DNA of 64,000 nt, taken from positions 4,781,501 to 4,845,500 of the forward strand of contig NZ_AP020337.1 in the NCBI RefSeq assembly GCF_009176725.1, in the 5' to 3' direction. The DNA is from Pseudomonas sp. KUIN-1. GTDB lineage: Bacteria > Pseudomonadota > Gammaproteobacteria > Pseudomonadales > Pseudomonadaceae. The translations under genes were made by a program, and so were the position numbers. The notes under the pieces were generated by a model. The model was not told where the DNA came from. It saw only the letters and a program-made list of their open reading frames with translations, and did no database searches. Shown piece by piece: positions 7,853-15,534 of this stretch (within the stretch, counting starts at the first letter, position 1; each line of letters opens with the position of its first letter).

Positions 7853-8296
7853 GTGGAACACTCGCTCTTAGTCTGGTTGTTGCCGACGCTCGCCCTGGTG
7901 GCCGGTGTCGTCATTGGTTTTCTGGTGGCACGCCTGCTGCCCAACACCGTTCCGAACAGCACCCAGCGCCAGCTGGATGACATTCAGGAGCGTTTCGACG
8001 CCTATCAGAACGAGGTAGTCACGCACTTCAACAGCACGGCCAATCTGGTCCAAAAGCTTTCACAGAGCTATCAGGATGTTCAGGAACACCTTGCCGAGGG
8101 CGCCAACCGCCTGGCTCTCGACGAGCTGACCCGCCAACGCCTGCTGGCCGCGCTGCACCCTGAGGCCAGTCATGCGCACCGCGATCATCGCGACCGCCTG
8201 ACCCCGCCACGCGACACTGAAACACCCAAGGATTACGCCCCCAAGTCGCCCAACACCCCGGGCATGCTCGATGAGCATTACGGCTTGAAGAAGTAA
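7853..8296 (+). CDS. zapG: YhcB/ZapG family inner-membrane protein (DUF1043)
   Basis: A 147-residue protein starting at GTG behind a GAGGAAGG ribosome-binding site. One N-terminal membrane segment (about residues 6-26) precedes a coiled-coil cytoplasmic region (about 35-105) and a disordered, charged, proline-rich tail. This is the layout of YhcB/ZapG, a protein linked to cell division and envelope synthesis. It is a single gene with a very strong terminator 20 bp downstream. Confidence 0.85.
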   Translation: MEHSLLVWLLPTLALVAGVVIGFLVARLLPNTVPNSTQRQLDDIQERFDAYQNEVVTHFNSTANLVQKLSQSYQDVQEHLAEGANRLALDELTRQRLLAALHPEASHAHRDHRDRLTPPRDTETPKDYAPKSPNTPGMLDEHYGLKK

Positions 8297-8317
8297 GCTT
8301 TCGCAGCCACACAAAAA

Positions 8318-8350
8318 GCCCGCCGCAGAGAGCATCTGCGGCGGGCTTTT
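8318..8350 (+). terminator. Strong intrinsic terminator after zapG
   Basis: A perfect 12-bp stem GCCCGCCGCAGA / TCTGCGGCGGGC with a 5-nt loop and TTTT. The A-run on its left also makes it usable by leftward transcription from cysNC. Confidence 0.95.
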
Positions 8351-8395
8351 CTGTGGATTGAAACTGCAATCCCTTGCCCCGCTAGAGGCTATGAA

Positions 8396-10294
8396 TCAGA
8401 TCGCGCCGCGGCTGCGCAGCAGCTCCAGCACCTGCCTGACGCTTTCTTCGACGTTGAGTGTCTGCGTGTCGATCACCAGATCGGCATTCAGCGGCACGTC
8501 ATACGGGAAGGACTCGCCAGGAATGTTGTCGCCATCGGCGGCATACAGGCCCTGTGGATCACGCTCGCGGCAGACCGCTGGCGATGCCTGCACATAGACG
8601 GTAAGCAGACGATCCTTGCCGATCAGCGCCTTGGCGCGCTCACGCCCTTCTGCATCCGGTGCAACGAATGCCGCCAGGGTCAGCAGGCCGGCTTCGTTGA
8701 ACTGACGCGCCACATGAGCGGCACGGCTCCAGTTCTCGGTACGACCGGCACGGTCCTGTGACAAGCCCTTGTTCAGGTCATGACGCAGGTTCTGACCGTC
8801 CAGCACATAGACCGCACGGCCCATGTCGAACAGCTTGCGCTCGACGGCATAGGCCAGGGTGCTCTTGCCCGCACCGGACAGGCCGCTGAACAACACGGTG
8901 GCCGGTTGCTGGCCGAAGCGCTGCGCGCGCTCCTCAGTGGAGACGTGAGCCCGTTCGCCATGGTGCTGCGAGCCACCACCTGAAACCGGCTTGGCGATGA
9001 TCATGCCCGCAGCAACGGTGCCATTGGTCAAACGATCGATGACGATGAACGAACCCGTGGTGCGGTTGCTGCTGTAGCCGTCCAGCGCGATAGGCGCATC
9101 AAGGCTGACCTTGACCCGGCCGATCTCGTTCAGCTGCAACGAGCTGGCAGGGCCTTCCTGCAGCGTGTTCACATCGACCCGGTGGGTGATGCTGGCGATG
9201 GAGCCCGGCACATAGCTGGTGGCGCGCTTGATGTCGTACTTCTTGCCCGGCAGCATCGGCTCTTCGGCCATCCACACCAGCATGGCATCGAACGCATCGC
9301 TGACCTGCGGAACGTTGTCGGCATGCACCAGCAGATCACCACGGGAAATGTCGATCTCGTCTTCCATGGTCAGCGTCACCGCCTGACCCGGCCCCGCCTG
9401 CTCCAGCTCGCCCTCAAAGGTGACGATGGACTTCACACGGCTGCTTTTGCCCGACGGCAGCACGACGATCTCGTCGCCCTTGTGCACGATGCCGCTGGCC
9501 AGCGTACCGGCGAAGCCGCGGAAGTTCAGGTTCGGACGATTGACGTACTGCACCGGGAAACGCAGGTCCGCATAGTTGCGGTCGCTGGCGATTTCGACAG
9601 TTTCGAGAATTTCCATCAGCGACTGGCCGGTGTACCACGGCGAACGCTCGCTCTTGTTCACCACGTTGTCGCCCTTGAGCGCCGACATCGGCACAAAAGC
9701 CATGGTGGTCGGCTTGAACGCGATGCCCTCGGCAAACTTCAGGTAATCGGCCTTGATCGACTCGAAAACGCTTTCATCGAAGCCGTTGAGGTCCATCTTG
9801 TTGATGGCGACGACGATATGCTTGATGCCCAGCAGCGAGGCGATATAGCTGTGACGACGGGTCTGGGTCTGCACGCCATAGCGGGCGTCCACCAGAATGA
9901 TCGCCAGGTCACAGGTCGACGCACCGGTAGCCATGTTGCGGGTGTACTGCTCGTGGCCCGGGGTGTCGGCGATGATGAACTTACGCTTGGCGGTGGAGAA
10001 ATAGCGATAAGCGACATCGATGGTGATGCCCTGCTCCCGCTCGGCCTGCAGGCCATCCACCAGCAACGCCAGATCGACATCATCGCCGGTGGTGCCGGAC
10101 TTCTTCGAGTCACGGGTGATGGCTTCCAGATGATCTTCGTAGATCATCTTGGAGTCGTGCAGCAGACGCCCGATCAGCGTGCTCTTGCCGTCATCGACGT
10201 TGCCACAGGTAAGAAAGCGCAGCATTTCCTTGCGTTCGTGCTGGCCGAGATAGGCGAGGATGTCCTCGCTGATCAAATCAGATTGGTGACTCAT
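8396..10294 (-). CDS. cysNC: Bifunctional sulfate adenylyltransferase large subunit / APS kinase CysNC
   Basis: 632 residues from M-S-H-Q-S-D. A further upstream ATG at 10324 falls inside the inverted repeat and was rejected. The N-terminal half is an EF-Tu-like GTPase (P-loop G-N-V-D-D-G-K-S-T, D-T-P-G-H-E, N-K-M-D) that, with CysD, makes APS from ATP and sulfate. The C-terminal 180 residues are APS kinase (P-loop G-L-S-G-A-G-K-S), which makes PAPS. The fused CysNC form is normal in Pseudomonas. It is unusual here in being separated from cysD by 453 bp containing a small inserted element. Confidence 0.97.
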   Translation of the reverse strand: MSHQSDLISEDILAYLGQHERKEMLRFLTCGNVDDGKSTLIGRLLHDSKMIYEDHLEAITRDSKKSGTTGDDVDLALLVDGLQAEREQGITIDVAYRYFSTAKRKFIIADTPGHEQYTRNMATGASTCDLAIILVDARYGVQTQTRRHSYIASLLGIKHIVVAINKMDLNGFDESVFESIKADYLKFAEGIAFKPTTMAFVPMSALKGDNVVNKSERSPWYTGQSLMEILETVEIASDRNYADLRFPVQYVNRPNLNFRGFAGTLASGIVHKGDEIVVLPSGKSSRVKSIVTFEGELEQAGPGQAVTLTMEDEIDISRGDLLVHADNVPQVSDAFDAMLVWMAEEPMLPGKKYDIKRATSYVPGSIASITHRVDVNTLQEGPASSLQLNEIGRVKVSLDAPIALDGYSSNRTTGSFIVIDRLTNGTVAAGMIIAKPVSGGGSQHHGERAHVSTEERAQRFGQQPATVLFSGLSGAGKSTLAYAVERKLFDMGRAVYVLDGQNLRHDLNKGLSQDRAGRTENWSRAAHVARQFNEAGLLTLAAFVAPDAEGRERAKALIGKDRLLTVYVQASPAVCRERDPQGLYAADGDNIPGESFPYDVPLNADLVIDTQTLNVEESVRQVLELLRSRGAI

Positions 10295-10309
10295 AGCGGT
10301 TGAGCTCCA

Positions 10310-10334
10310 AGCTGTAAGCTTCAAGCGGCAAGCT
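10310..10334 (+). repeat. Left terminal inverted repeat of the four-helix-bundle element
   Basis: The inner 18 bases (10317-10334, AGCTTCAAGCGGCAAGCT) are a perfect inverted copy of 10718-10735. Extended to 25 bases the two arms match at 23 positions. Confidence 0.9.
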
Positions 10335-10735
10335 TGTCGGCGTACAGCTATTCAGAAATTTTGTTGATCAGCCCGCACAGCATTTTCGAGAGCTCGCGGG
10401 TTTCAGTAATCAATGCTGCTGCAACTGCCTCAGGGATATAACCGATTTCACTGCCGATCATGAGCTGAGTTCTCAGCTCGCCGCACGAGGCTTTCGCAAT
10501 ATACAAAAAGCGACATTTGTCCTTGGCAGTGAATCGCTCCATGCCCTCAGCAATATTGCTTGGTACCGACAAACCAGAGCGTGTGATCTGGCTTCTGAAA
10601 GCCAGATCAGGGCAAGACACCGTTTGCCTGTAGAGAATGACCGCCAGCGCCTTTGCTCTTTGCCATACCAAGAGTCTCTCGAAGTCCATTTCGATCCCCT
10701 GCTTTTAATTTTCTTGTAGCTTGCCGCTTGAAGCT
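10317..10735. mobile_element. Putative 419-bp IVS-like element carrying a four-helix-bundle gene
   Basis: A compact unit bounded by perfect 18-bp inverted repeats, containing one gene that fills nearly all of the interior (14 bp from the left repeat, 28 bp from the right). It sits between cysD and cysNC, which are normally adjacent and co-transcribed. The organisation recalls the intervening sequences of bacterial 23S rRNA genes, which also encode S23-type proteins between inverted repeats. Mobility is inferred; I found no clear target-site duplication and no transposase. Confidence 0.65.
10348..10689 (-). CDS. Four-helix-bundle protein of the S23 / 23S rRNA IVS family
   Basis: 113 residues with the family hallmarks: F-E-R-L-L-V-W-Q-R-A at the start, Q-I-T-R-S-G-L-S-V-P-S-N-I-A-E-G around residues 34-48, R-F-L-Y-I-A-K-A-S-C-G-E-L-R-T-Q-L in the middle and a final helix. 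Relatives form pentameric helical-bundle barrels; the Avd accessory protein of diversity-generating retroelements has the same fold. Family members in 23S rRNA intervening sequences have no settled function. Here the gene is free-standing, flanked by inverted repeats, and oriented with the cys genes, so it may be read through by the cysD-cysNC transcript. Confidence 0.9.
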   Translation of the reverse strand: MDFERLLVWQRAKALAVILYRQTVSCPDLAFRSQITRSGLSVPSNIAEGMERFTAKDKCRFLYIAKASCGELRTQLMIGSEIGYIPEAVAAALITETRELSKMLCGLINKISE

Positions 10736-10742
10736 AAAAGCT
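10718..10742 (-). repeat. Right terminal inverted repeat of the four-helix-bundle element
   Basis: AGCTTGCCGCTTGAAGCT at 10718-10735 is the exact reverse complement of 10317-10334. The repeat ends only 6 bp before the cysD stop. Confidence 0.9.
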
Positions 10743-10747
10743 GCTCC

Positions 10748-11665
10748 TTAGAAATAACCCTGACGTTTCTTTTCTTCCATCGAACCAGCGCCGTCATGGT
10801 CAATGACCCGGCCCTGGCGTTCGGAAGTTCGCGTCAGCAACATTTCCTGAATGATGTCGGTCAGGCTGGTCGCTTCGGACTCGACGGCACCGGTCAGCGG
10901 GTAGCAGCCCAGAGTGCGGAAACGGACCTTTTTCTTGACGATGCGCGACTTCTCTTCATCGGTGAGATGCTCGAGGATGCGCTCGTCGTCGATCATGATC
11001 AGCGTGCCGTTCTTCTCGATAACGTCGCGCTCGGCGGCGAAATACAGCGGCACGATCGGGATGCCTTCCAAGTAGATGTACTGCCAGATGTCCAGCTCGG
11101 TCCAGTTGGAGAGCGGGAACACACGAATCGACTCACCTTTGTTGACGTTGCCGTTGTAGACGTTCCACAGCTCGGGACGCTGGTTTTTCGGGTCCCAGCG
11201 GTGCTTGCTGTCACGGAACGAGTAGACGCGTTCCTTGGCCCGGGACTTTTCTTCGTCGCGTCGGGCACCGCCAAAGGCGGCGTCGAAACCATGCTTGTCG
11301 AGCGCCTGCTTCAGGCCCTCGGTCTTCATGATGTCGGTGTGTTTGGCGCTGCCGTGGGTGAACGGATTGATGCCCTGTGCCACGCCATCGGGGTTGATGT
11401 GGGTGATCAGGTCCAGGCCCATTTCCTCGACCATCTGGTCACGAAAGCGATACATCTCCTGGAATTTCCAGCGCGTATCGACGTGCATGACCGGGAATGG
11501 CAGTTTACCGGGGAAGAATGCCTTGCGCGCCAGGTGCAGCATCACGGCCGAATCTTTGCCGATCGAGTACAGCATCACCGGGTTATCGAACTCGGCGGCG
11601 ACCTCGCGGATGATGTGGATGCTTTCCGCCTCCAGCTGTTTCAGATGCGTCAGTTTGTCAACCAT
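10748..11665 (-). CDS. cysD: Sulfate adenylyltransferase small subunit CysD
   Basis: A 305-residue PP-loop ATP pyrophosphatase-family protein, with S-I-G-K-D-S at about residues 35-40 and the C-terminal R-x-R-T-L-G-C-Y-P-L-T-G segment typical of CysD. It catalyses ATP-sulfurylase chemistry with the GTPase CysN in cytoplasmic sulfate assimilation. It is the first gene of the cys pair. The downstream partner is displaced by the inserted four-helix-bundle element, which may affect stoichiometry. Confidence 0.97.
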   Translation of the reverse strand: MVDKLTHLKQLEAESIHIIREVAAEFDNPVMLYSIGKDSAVMLHLARKAFFPGKLPFPVMHVDTRWKFQEMYRFRDQMVEEMGLDLITHINPDGVAQGINPFTHGSAKHTDIMKTEGLKQALDKHGFDAAFGGARRDEEKSRAKERVYSFRDSKHRWDPKNQRPELWNVYNGNVNKGESIRVFPLSNWTELDIWQYIYLEGIPIVPLYFAAERDVIEKNGTLIMIDDERILEHLTDEEKSRIVKKKVRFRTLGCYPLTGAVESEATSLTDIIQEMLLTRTSERQGRVIDHDGAGSMEEKKRQGYF

Positions 11666-11818
11666 GGCTACTCACGGATTGCGTTCGTTATGGACCGGGA
11701 AACCCCGGGGCGGCCAGCGGGCCGTATTCGAGCCGCGCACTTTAACATGCGTGATATCGCTAATCAGCGATGCAACTAGATCGAAACGATCTATGCATAT
11801 GCCCTGCTGTTTGATCGT

Positions 11819-12577
11819 TCAAATCGGGTTCGGGCAGTCGATAAAGATATGTTCGAGCGCAAACCGCCGCGCCAGATAATCGCCCAGCGCCTGCACGCCG
11901 TAGCGCTCGGTGGCATGATGACCGGCGGCAATGAAGCTGATGTCATTCTCGCGTGCACTATGAAACGTCTGCTCCGACGCTTCGCCACTGAGGAACAGAT
12001 CGACGCCTTCCAGCACCGCCTGATCGATATAGTTCTGACCACCGCCCGTGCACCAGCCGACACGGCGAATCATCTGACTGCCTTCGATGAGCAACGGCTC
12101 ACGACCCAGCGCATCCTGCACACGACGGGCGAAATCCCGTGCAGTCACGGGCTCGGACAATGAGCCGATCAGCCCGACCACACGCGGGTTTTCAGGGTCC
12201 AGAGGGCCTTCGACCGTGATGTCCAGTTGACGCGCCAGTTGCACGTTATTGCCCACCTCGGGGTGCACATCCAGCGGCAGGTGATAGGCCAGCAGGCTGA
12301 TGTCATGCTTGAGCAGGGTTTTCAGGCGACGCTGCTTCATACCGACGACACACGGGTTTTCGCCCTTCCAGAAATAACCGTGGTGGACCAGAACCAGATC
12401 AGCCTGAGCGTCGACTGCCGCGTCCAGCAGGGCCTGACTGGCCGTCACGCCGCTGACGATGCGCATGACTTGCGGACGCCCTTCGACCTGCAGGCCATTG
12501 GGGCAGTAATCCTGAATCCGGGCACTGTTCAGATAGCGGTCGGCTTCTTCGACCAGGGTGCTCAGGGCAACAGCCAT
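11819..12577 (-). CDS. Nif3-like dinuclear metal centre protein (YbgI family)
   Basis: A 252-residue Nif3/YbgI protein. Conserved metal-binding elements are present: L-V-H-H-G-Y-F-W near residue 63 and G-H-H-A-T-E-R-Y-G near residue 220, with the D-Y-C-P-N-G-L-Q motif near the N-terminus. The family forms hexameric toroids with a two-metal site. Some members are assigned as GTP cyclohydrolase-like or hydrolytic enzymes, but the cellular role is unsettled. It is divergent from algW. In P. aeruginosa mltB1 lies between cysD and this gene; it is absent here. Confidence 0.9.
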   Translation of the reverse strand: MAVALSTLVEEADRYLNSARIQDYCPNGLQVEGRPQVMRIVSGVTASQALLDAAVDAQADLVLVHHGYFWKGENPCVVGMKQRRLKTLLKHDISLLAYHLPLDVHPEVGNNVQLARQLDITVEGPLDPENPRVVGLIGSLSEPVTARDFARRVQDALGREPLLIEGSQMIRRVGWCTGGGQNYIDQAVLEGVDLFLSGEASEQTFHSARENDISFIAAGHHATERYGVQALGDYLARRFALEHIFIDCPNPI

Positions 12578-12688
12578 AAAAGACTCCTAAATATGCAGTT
12601 CAGAGCTGCGTTGTACTCGTATAATGCCCGCCATTATGGCGCACCCGTGGCAAAACTTTCTGCGCCCGCAACCATCAGGACTTGTTAA

Positions 12689-13849
12689 ATGTTCAAGGCA
12701 CTGCGTTTTTTCGGCTGGCCATTGCTGGCTGGCGTGCTTATCGCCATGCTGATTATTCAGCGCTATCCGCAGTGGGTCGGCCTGCCGAGCCTGGATGTCA
12801 ATCTGCAACAGGCCCCGCAGACCACCAATGTCATGCAAGGTCCGTCTTCCTATGCCGACGCGGTCATTGCCGCAGCGCCCGCGGTGGTCAACCTCTATAC
12901 CACCAAGATGGTCAACAAGGGCAACAACCCGCTTTTCGAAGACCCGCAGTTCCGACGCTTCTTCGGCGATAACACGCCCAAGCAGAAGCGCATGGAATCG
13001 AGCCTGGGTTCTGGCGTCATGATGAGCCCCGAAGGCTACATACTGACCAACAACCACGTCACCACCGGCGCTGACCAGATCGTGGTCGCGCTCAAGGACG
13101 GCCGTGAAACCATTGCCCGGGTCATCGGCAATGACCCGGAAACCGACCTCGCGGTGCTCAAGATCGACCTGAAAAATCTGCCGGCGATTACCATCGCGCG
13201 CTCTGACAGCATCCGCATCGGCGACGTGGCACTGGCGATCGGCAACCCGTTCGGGGTCGGCCAGACCGTGACCATGGGCATCATCAGTGCCACCGGGCGC
13301 AATCAGTTGGGCCTCAACACCTATGAAGACTTCATTCAGACCGATGCGGCCATCAACCCGGGTAACTCGGGGGGTGCGCTGGTGGACGCCAGCGGCAACC
13401 TGATCGGTATCAATACCGCGATCTTTTCCAAGTCCGGCGGCTCGCAGGGCATCGGCTTCGCCATTCCGACCAAGCTGGCCATGGATGTCATGAAGTCGAT
13501 CATCGAGCACGGTCAGGTCATTCGTGGCTGGCTGGGCATCGAAGTTCAACCCCTGACTCAGGAACTGGCCGAATCCTTCGGGCTGAAGGATCGTCCAGGC
13601 ATCGTTGTGGCGGGCATCTTCCGCGACGGCCCGGCGCAGAAAGCCGGACTGCAACTGGGTGACGTGATCCTGAGCATCAATGGCGAACCTGCCGGCGACG
13701 GTCGTCGCTCGATGAACCAGGTGGCGCGTACCAAACCCAAGGACAAGATTGCCATCGACGTGATGCGCAACGGCAAGGAAATGCGCCTGAGCGCCGAAGT
13801 CGGCCTGCGTCCACCGCCCGCCCCTACCCCGGTCGCAGCGCCGGAGTGA
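12689..13849 (+). CDS. algW: Periplasmic site-1 serine protease AlgW (DegS family)
   Basis: A 386-residue protein with one N-terminal membrane anchor (about residues 8-24), a trypsin-like domain with triad His123 (N-N-H-V), Asp153 (T-D-L-A-V-L) and Ser227 (G-N-S-G-G), and a single PDZ domain (about 265-370). That is DegS rather than two-PDZ DegP architecture. In Pseudomonas AlgW cleaves the anti-sigma factor MucA in response to misfolded outer-membrane proteins, releasing the AlgU sigma factor and alginate synthesis. A TATAAT at 12620-12625 lies upstream but has no clear -35. It is divergent from the Nif3-like gene. Confidence 0.95.
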   Translation: MFKALRFFGWPLLAGVLIAMLIIQRYPQWVGLPSLDVNLQQAPQTTNVMQGPSSYADAVIAAAPAVVNLYTTKMVNKGNNPLFEDPQFRRFFGDNTPKQKRMESSLGSGVMMSPEGYILTNNHVTTGADQIVVALKDGRETIARVIGNDPETDLAVLKIDLKNLPAITIARSDSIRIGDVALAIGNPFGVGQTVTMGIISATGRNQLGLNTYEDFIQTDAAINPGNSGGALVDASGNLIGINTAIFSKSGGSQGIGFAIPTKLAMDVMKSIIEHGQVIRGWLGIEVQPLTQELAESFGLKDRPGIVVAGIFRDGPAQKAGLQLGDVILSINGEPAGDGRRSMNQVARTKPKDKIAIDVMRNGKEMRLSAEVGLRPPPAPTPVAAPE

Positions 13850-13856
13850 TGCGCCA

Positions 13857-13910
13857 GTACCTCAAAATGAGGTACAGCACAGATCAGTGACGCCCGAAAT
13901 AAAGGGCGTC
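13857..13910 (+). terminator. Double hairpin downstream of algW
   Basis: Two consecutive perfect stems, GTACCTC/GAGGTAC (13857-13875) and GACGCCC/GGGCGTC (13889-13910), lie 8-60 bp after the algW stop. Neither is followed by a long T run, so termination is plausible but not certain. Confidence 0.45.
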
Positions 13911-13930
13911 CAGGCTTCTGCCCAAAGGAC

Positions 13931-14430
13931 GTGGGAGCCAACTGCTCGCGAAGGCGTAGTAACGGATATATAGATTTTCAGCGACTGCACCGGCCCCTTC
14001 GTGAGCAGGCTCACTTCCACAGGTCCGGCGTGTTTTCAAGCCCTGTGGATCACTCCCGCAGGTCGGGGGTGTTTTCGAGCCACGTAGATGTTCTGCAGCA
14101 GCGCTGATCTTGTGGGAGCGAGCTTGCTCGCGAAGGCGTAGTCACGGATATATAGATTTTCAGCGACTGCCCCGGCCCCTTCGTGAGCAAGCTCACTCCC
14201 ACAGGTCCGGCGTGTTTTCAAGCCCTGTGGATCACTCCCGCAGGTCGGGGGTGTTTTCGAGCCACGTAGATGTTCTGCAGCAGCGCTGATCTTGTGGGAG
14301 CGAGCTTGCTCGCGAAGACGGTGTTTCAGTCGATGCATTTTCGGCGTTTGTGCAGACCCTTTCGCGAGCAAGCTCGCTCCCACAGGTCCGAGGTGTTTTC
14401 GAGCCATGTGGATTACTTACACAGGTCGGC
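13931..14430. repeat. Tandem REPIN array, two full and one partial 182-bp units
   Basis: Units begin with GTGGGAGC at 13931 (181 bp), 14112 (182 bp) and 14294 (about 137 bp, more diverged). Each carries a REP-like palindrome (GTGGGAGCGAGCTTGCTCGC) followed about 70 bp later by its inverted copy, i.e. a REP doublet, and then a shared tail through the AGATGTTCTGCAGCAGCGC segment. Units 1 and 2 are nearly identical. The stretch between algW and hisC contains no credible gene. Confidence 0.9.
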
Positions 14431-14481
14431 GATGAGTGACGGCGCAGAGTCAGCCCGTGTTCGGGCTGACCGATCCGCTTC

Positions 14482-15534
14482 TCAGAGGTCGCTCAGACCT
14501 TCCAGCAACGCCTGGTGCTGCTCTGGCGTGCCGATGCTGATGCGCAGGAACTGGGCGATTCGCTGCTGTTTGAAGTGGCGGACGATGACGCCCTGCTCGC
14601 GCAGTCTGGCAGCCAGTGCTGCGGCATCGTGTTGCGGGTGGCGGGCGAAGATGAAGTTGGCTGCCGATGGCAGCACCTCAAAGCCTTTGCCCTGCAGTTG
14701 CTCGACCAGTGCCTCGCGGCTTTCGATGACCTTGTTGCGGGTCATCTCGAAGTGCTCGCGATCCTCGAAAGCGGCCGCCCCACCCACATTGGCCATACGG
14801 TCCAGCGGATAGGAGTTGAAGCTGTTCTTGACCCGCTCCAGCGCCTCGATCAGGTCAGGATGCCCCACCGCCAGGCCGACGCGCAGGCCGGCCAGCGAGC
14901 GCGACTTGGACAGGGTCTGGGTGACCAGCAGGTTCGGGTAACGATCGACCAGCGTAATGGCTGTCTCGCCACCAAAGTCGATATACGCTTCATCGACGAC
15001 CACCACCGAATCCGGGCTGGCCTTGATGATCTGCTCGACCTTGTCCAGACCGAGCAGGCAACCGGTCGGCGCATTCGGGTTGGGGAAGATGATCCCGGCA
15101 TTCGGTCTGGCGTAGTCTTCGGCACGAATCTGGAACTGTTCGTCCAGCGGGACCGTTTCATAGTCGATGCCATACAGACCGCAATACACCGGATAGAAGC
15201 TGTAGCTGATATCCGGGAACAGCAGCGGAGTATCGTGCTGAAACAAGGCATGGAAAATGTGCGCCAGCACTTCATCCGAGCCGTTGCCCAGGAATACCTG
15301 ACTGGGCTGCACCTTGTAGTAATCGGCGACAGCGTGCTTGAGCAGATCGCTGTTGGGGTCCGGGTACAGGCGCAAGTCGTCGGTCAGCGCAGCGCGCATG
15401 GCGTCAATGGCCTTTGGCGAAGGGCCATACGGGTTTTCATTGGTATTGAGCTTGACCAGTCGGGTCAGTTTCGGCTGTTCGCCCGGCACATAAGGCACCA
15501 GATCGCTGACAAAAGGGCTCCAGAATTTGCTCAT
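14482..15534 (-). CDS. hisC: Histidinol-phosphate aminotransferase
   Basis: A 350-residue class I/II PLP aminotransferase. The N-N-E-N-P-Y-type motif appears as T-N-E-N-P-Y-G-P-S-P, the PLP-binding lysine lies in T-L-S-K-S-R-S-L-A-G-L-R-V-G, and D-E-A-Y-I-D-F holds the ring-contacting aspartate. It converts imidazole-acetol phosphate to histidinol phosphate with glutamate. Its ATG overlaps the hisD stop by one base, so the two are translationally coupled. Confidence 0.96.
   Translation of the reverse strand: MSKFWSPFVSDLVPYVPGEQPKLTRLVKLNTNENPYGPSPKAIDAMRAALTDDLRLYPDPNSDLLKHAVADYYKVQPSQVFLGNGSDEVLAHIFHALFQHDTPLLFPDISYSFYPVYCGLYGIDYETVPLDEQFQIRAEDYARPNAGIIFPNPNAPTGCLLGLDKVEQIIKASPDSVVVVDEAYIDFGGETAITLVDRYPNLLVTQTLSKSRSLAGLRVGLAVGHPDLIEALERVKNSFNSYPLDRMANVGGAAAFEDREHFEMTRNKVIESREALVEQLQGKGFEVLPSAANFIFARHPQHDAAALAARLREQGVIVRHFKQQRIAQFLRISIGTPEQHQALLEGLSDL

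Noticed and set aside
10295..10324. An alternative cysNC start 10 codons upstream
   Set aside because: The extra codons come from the terminal inverted repeat, and the conserved CysN N-terminus begins at 10294.
14036..14407. A 123-codon frame on the minus strand between algW and hisC
   Set aside because: It lies wholly in the REPIN array, and its repeated peptide mirrors the DNA repeat.
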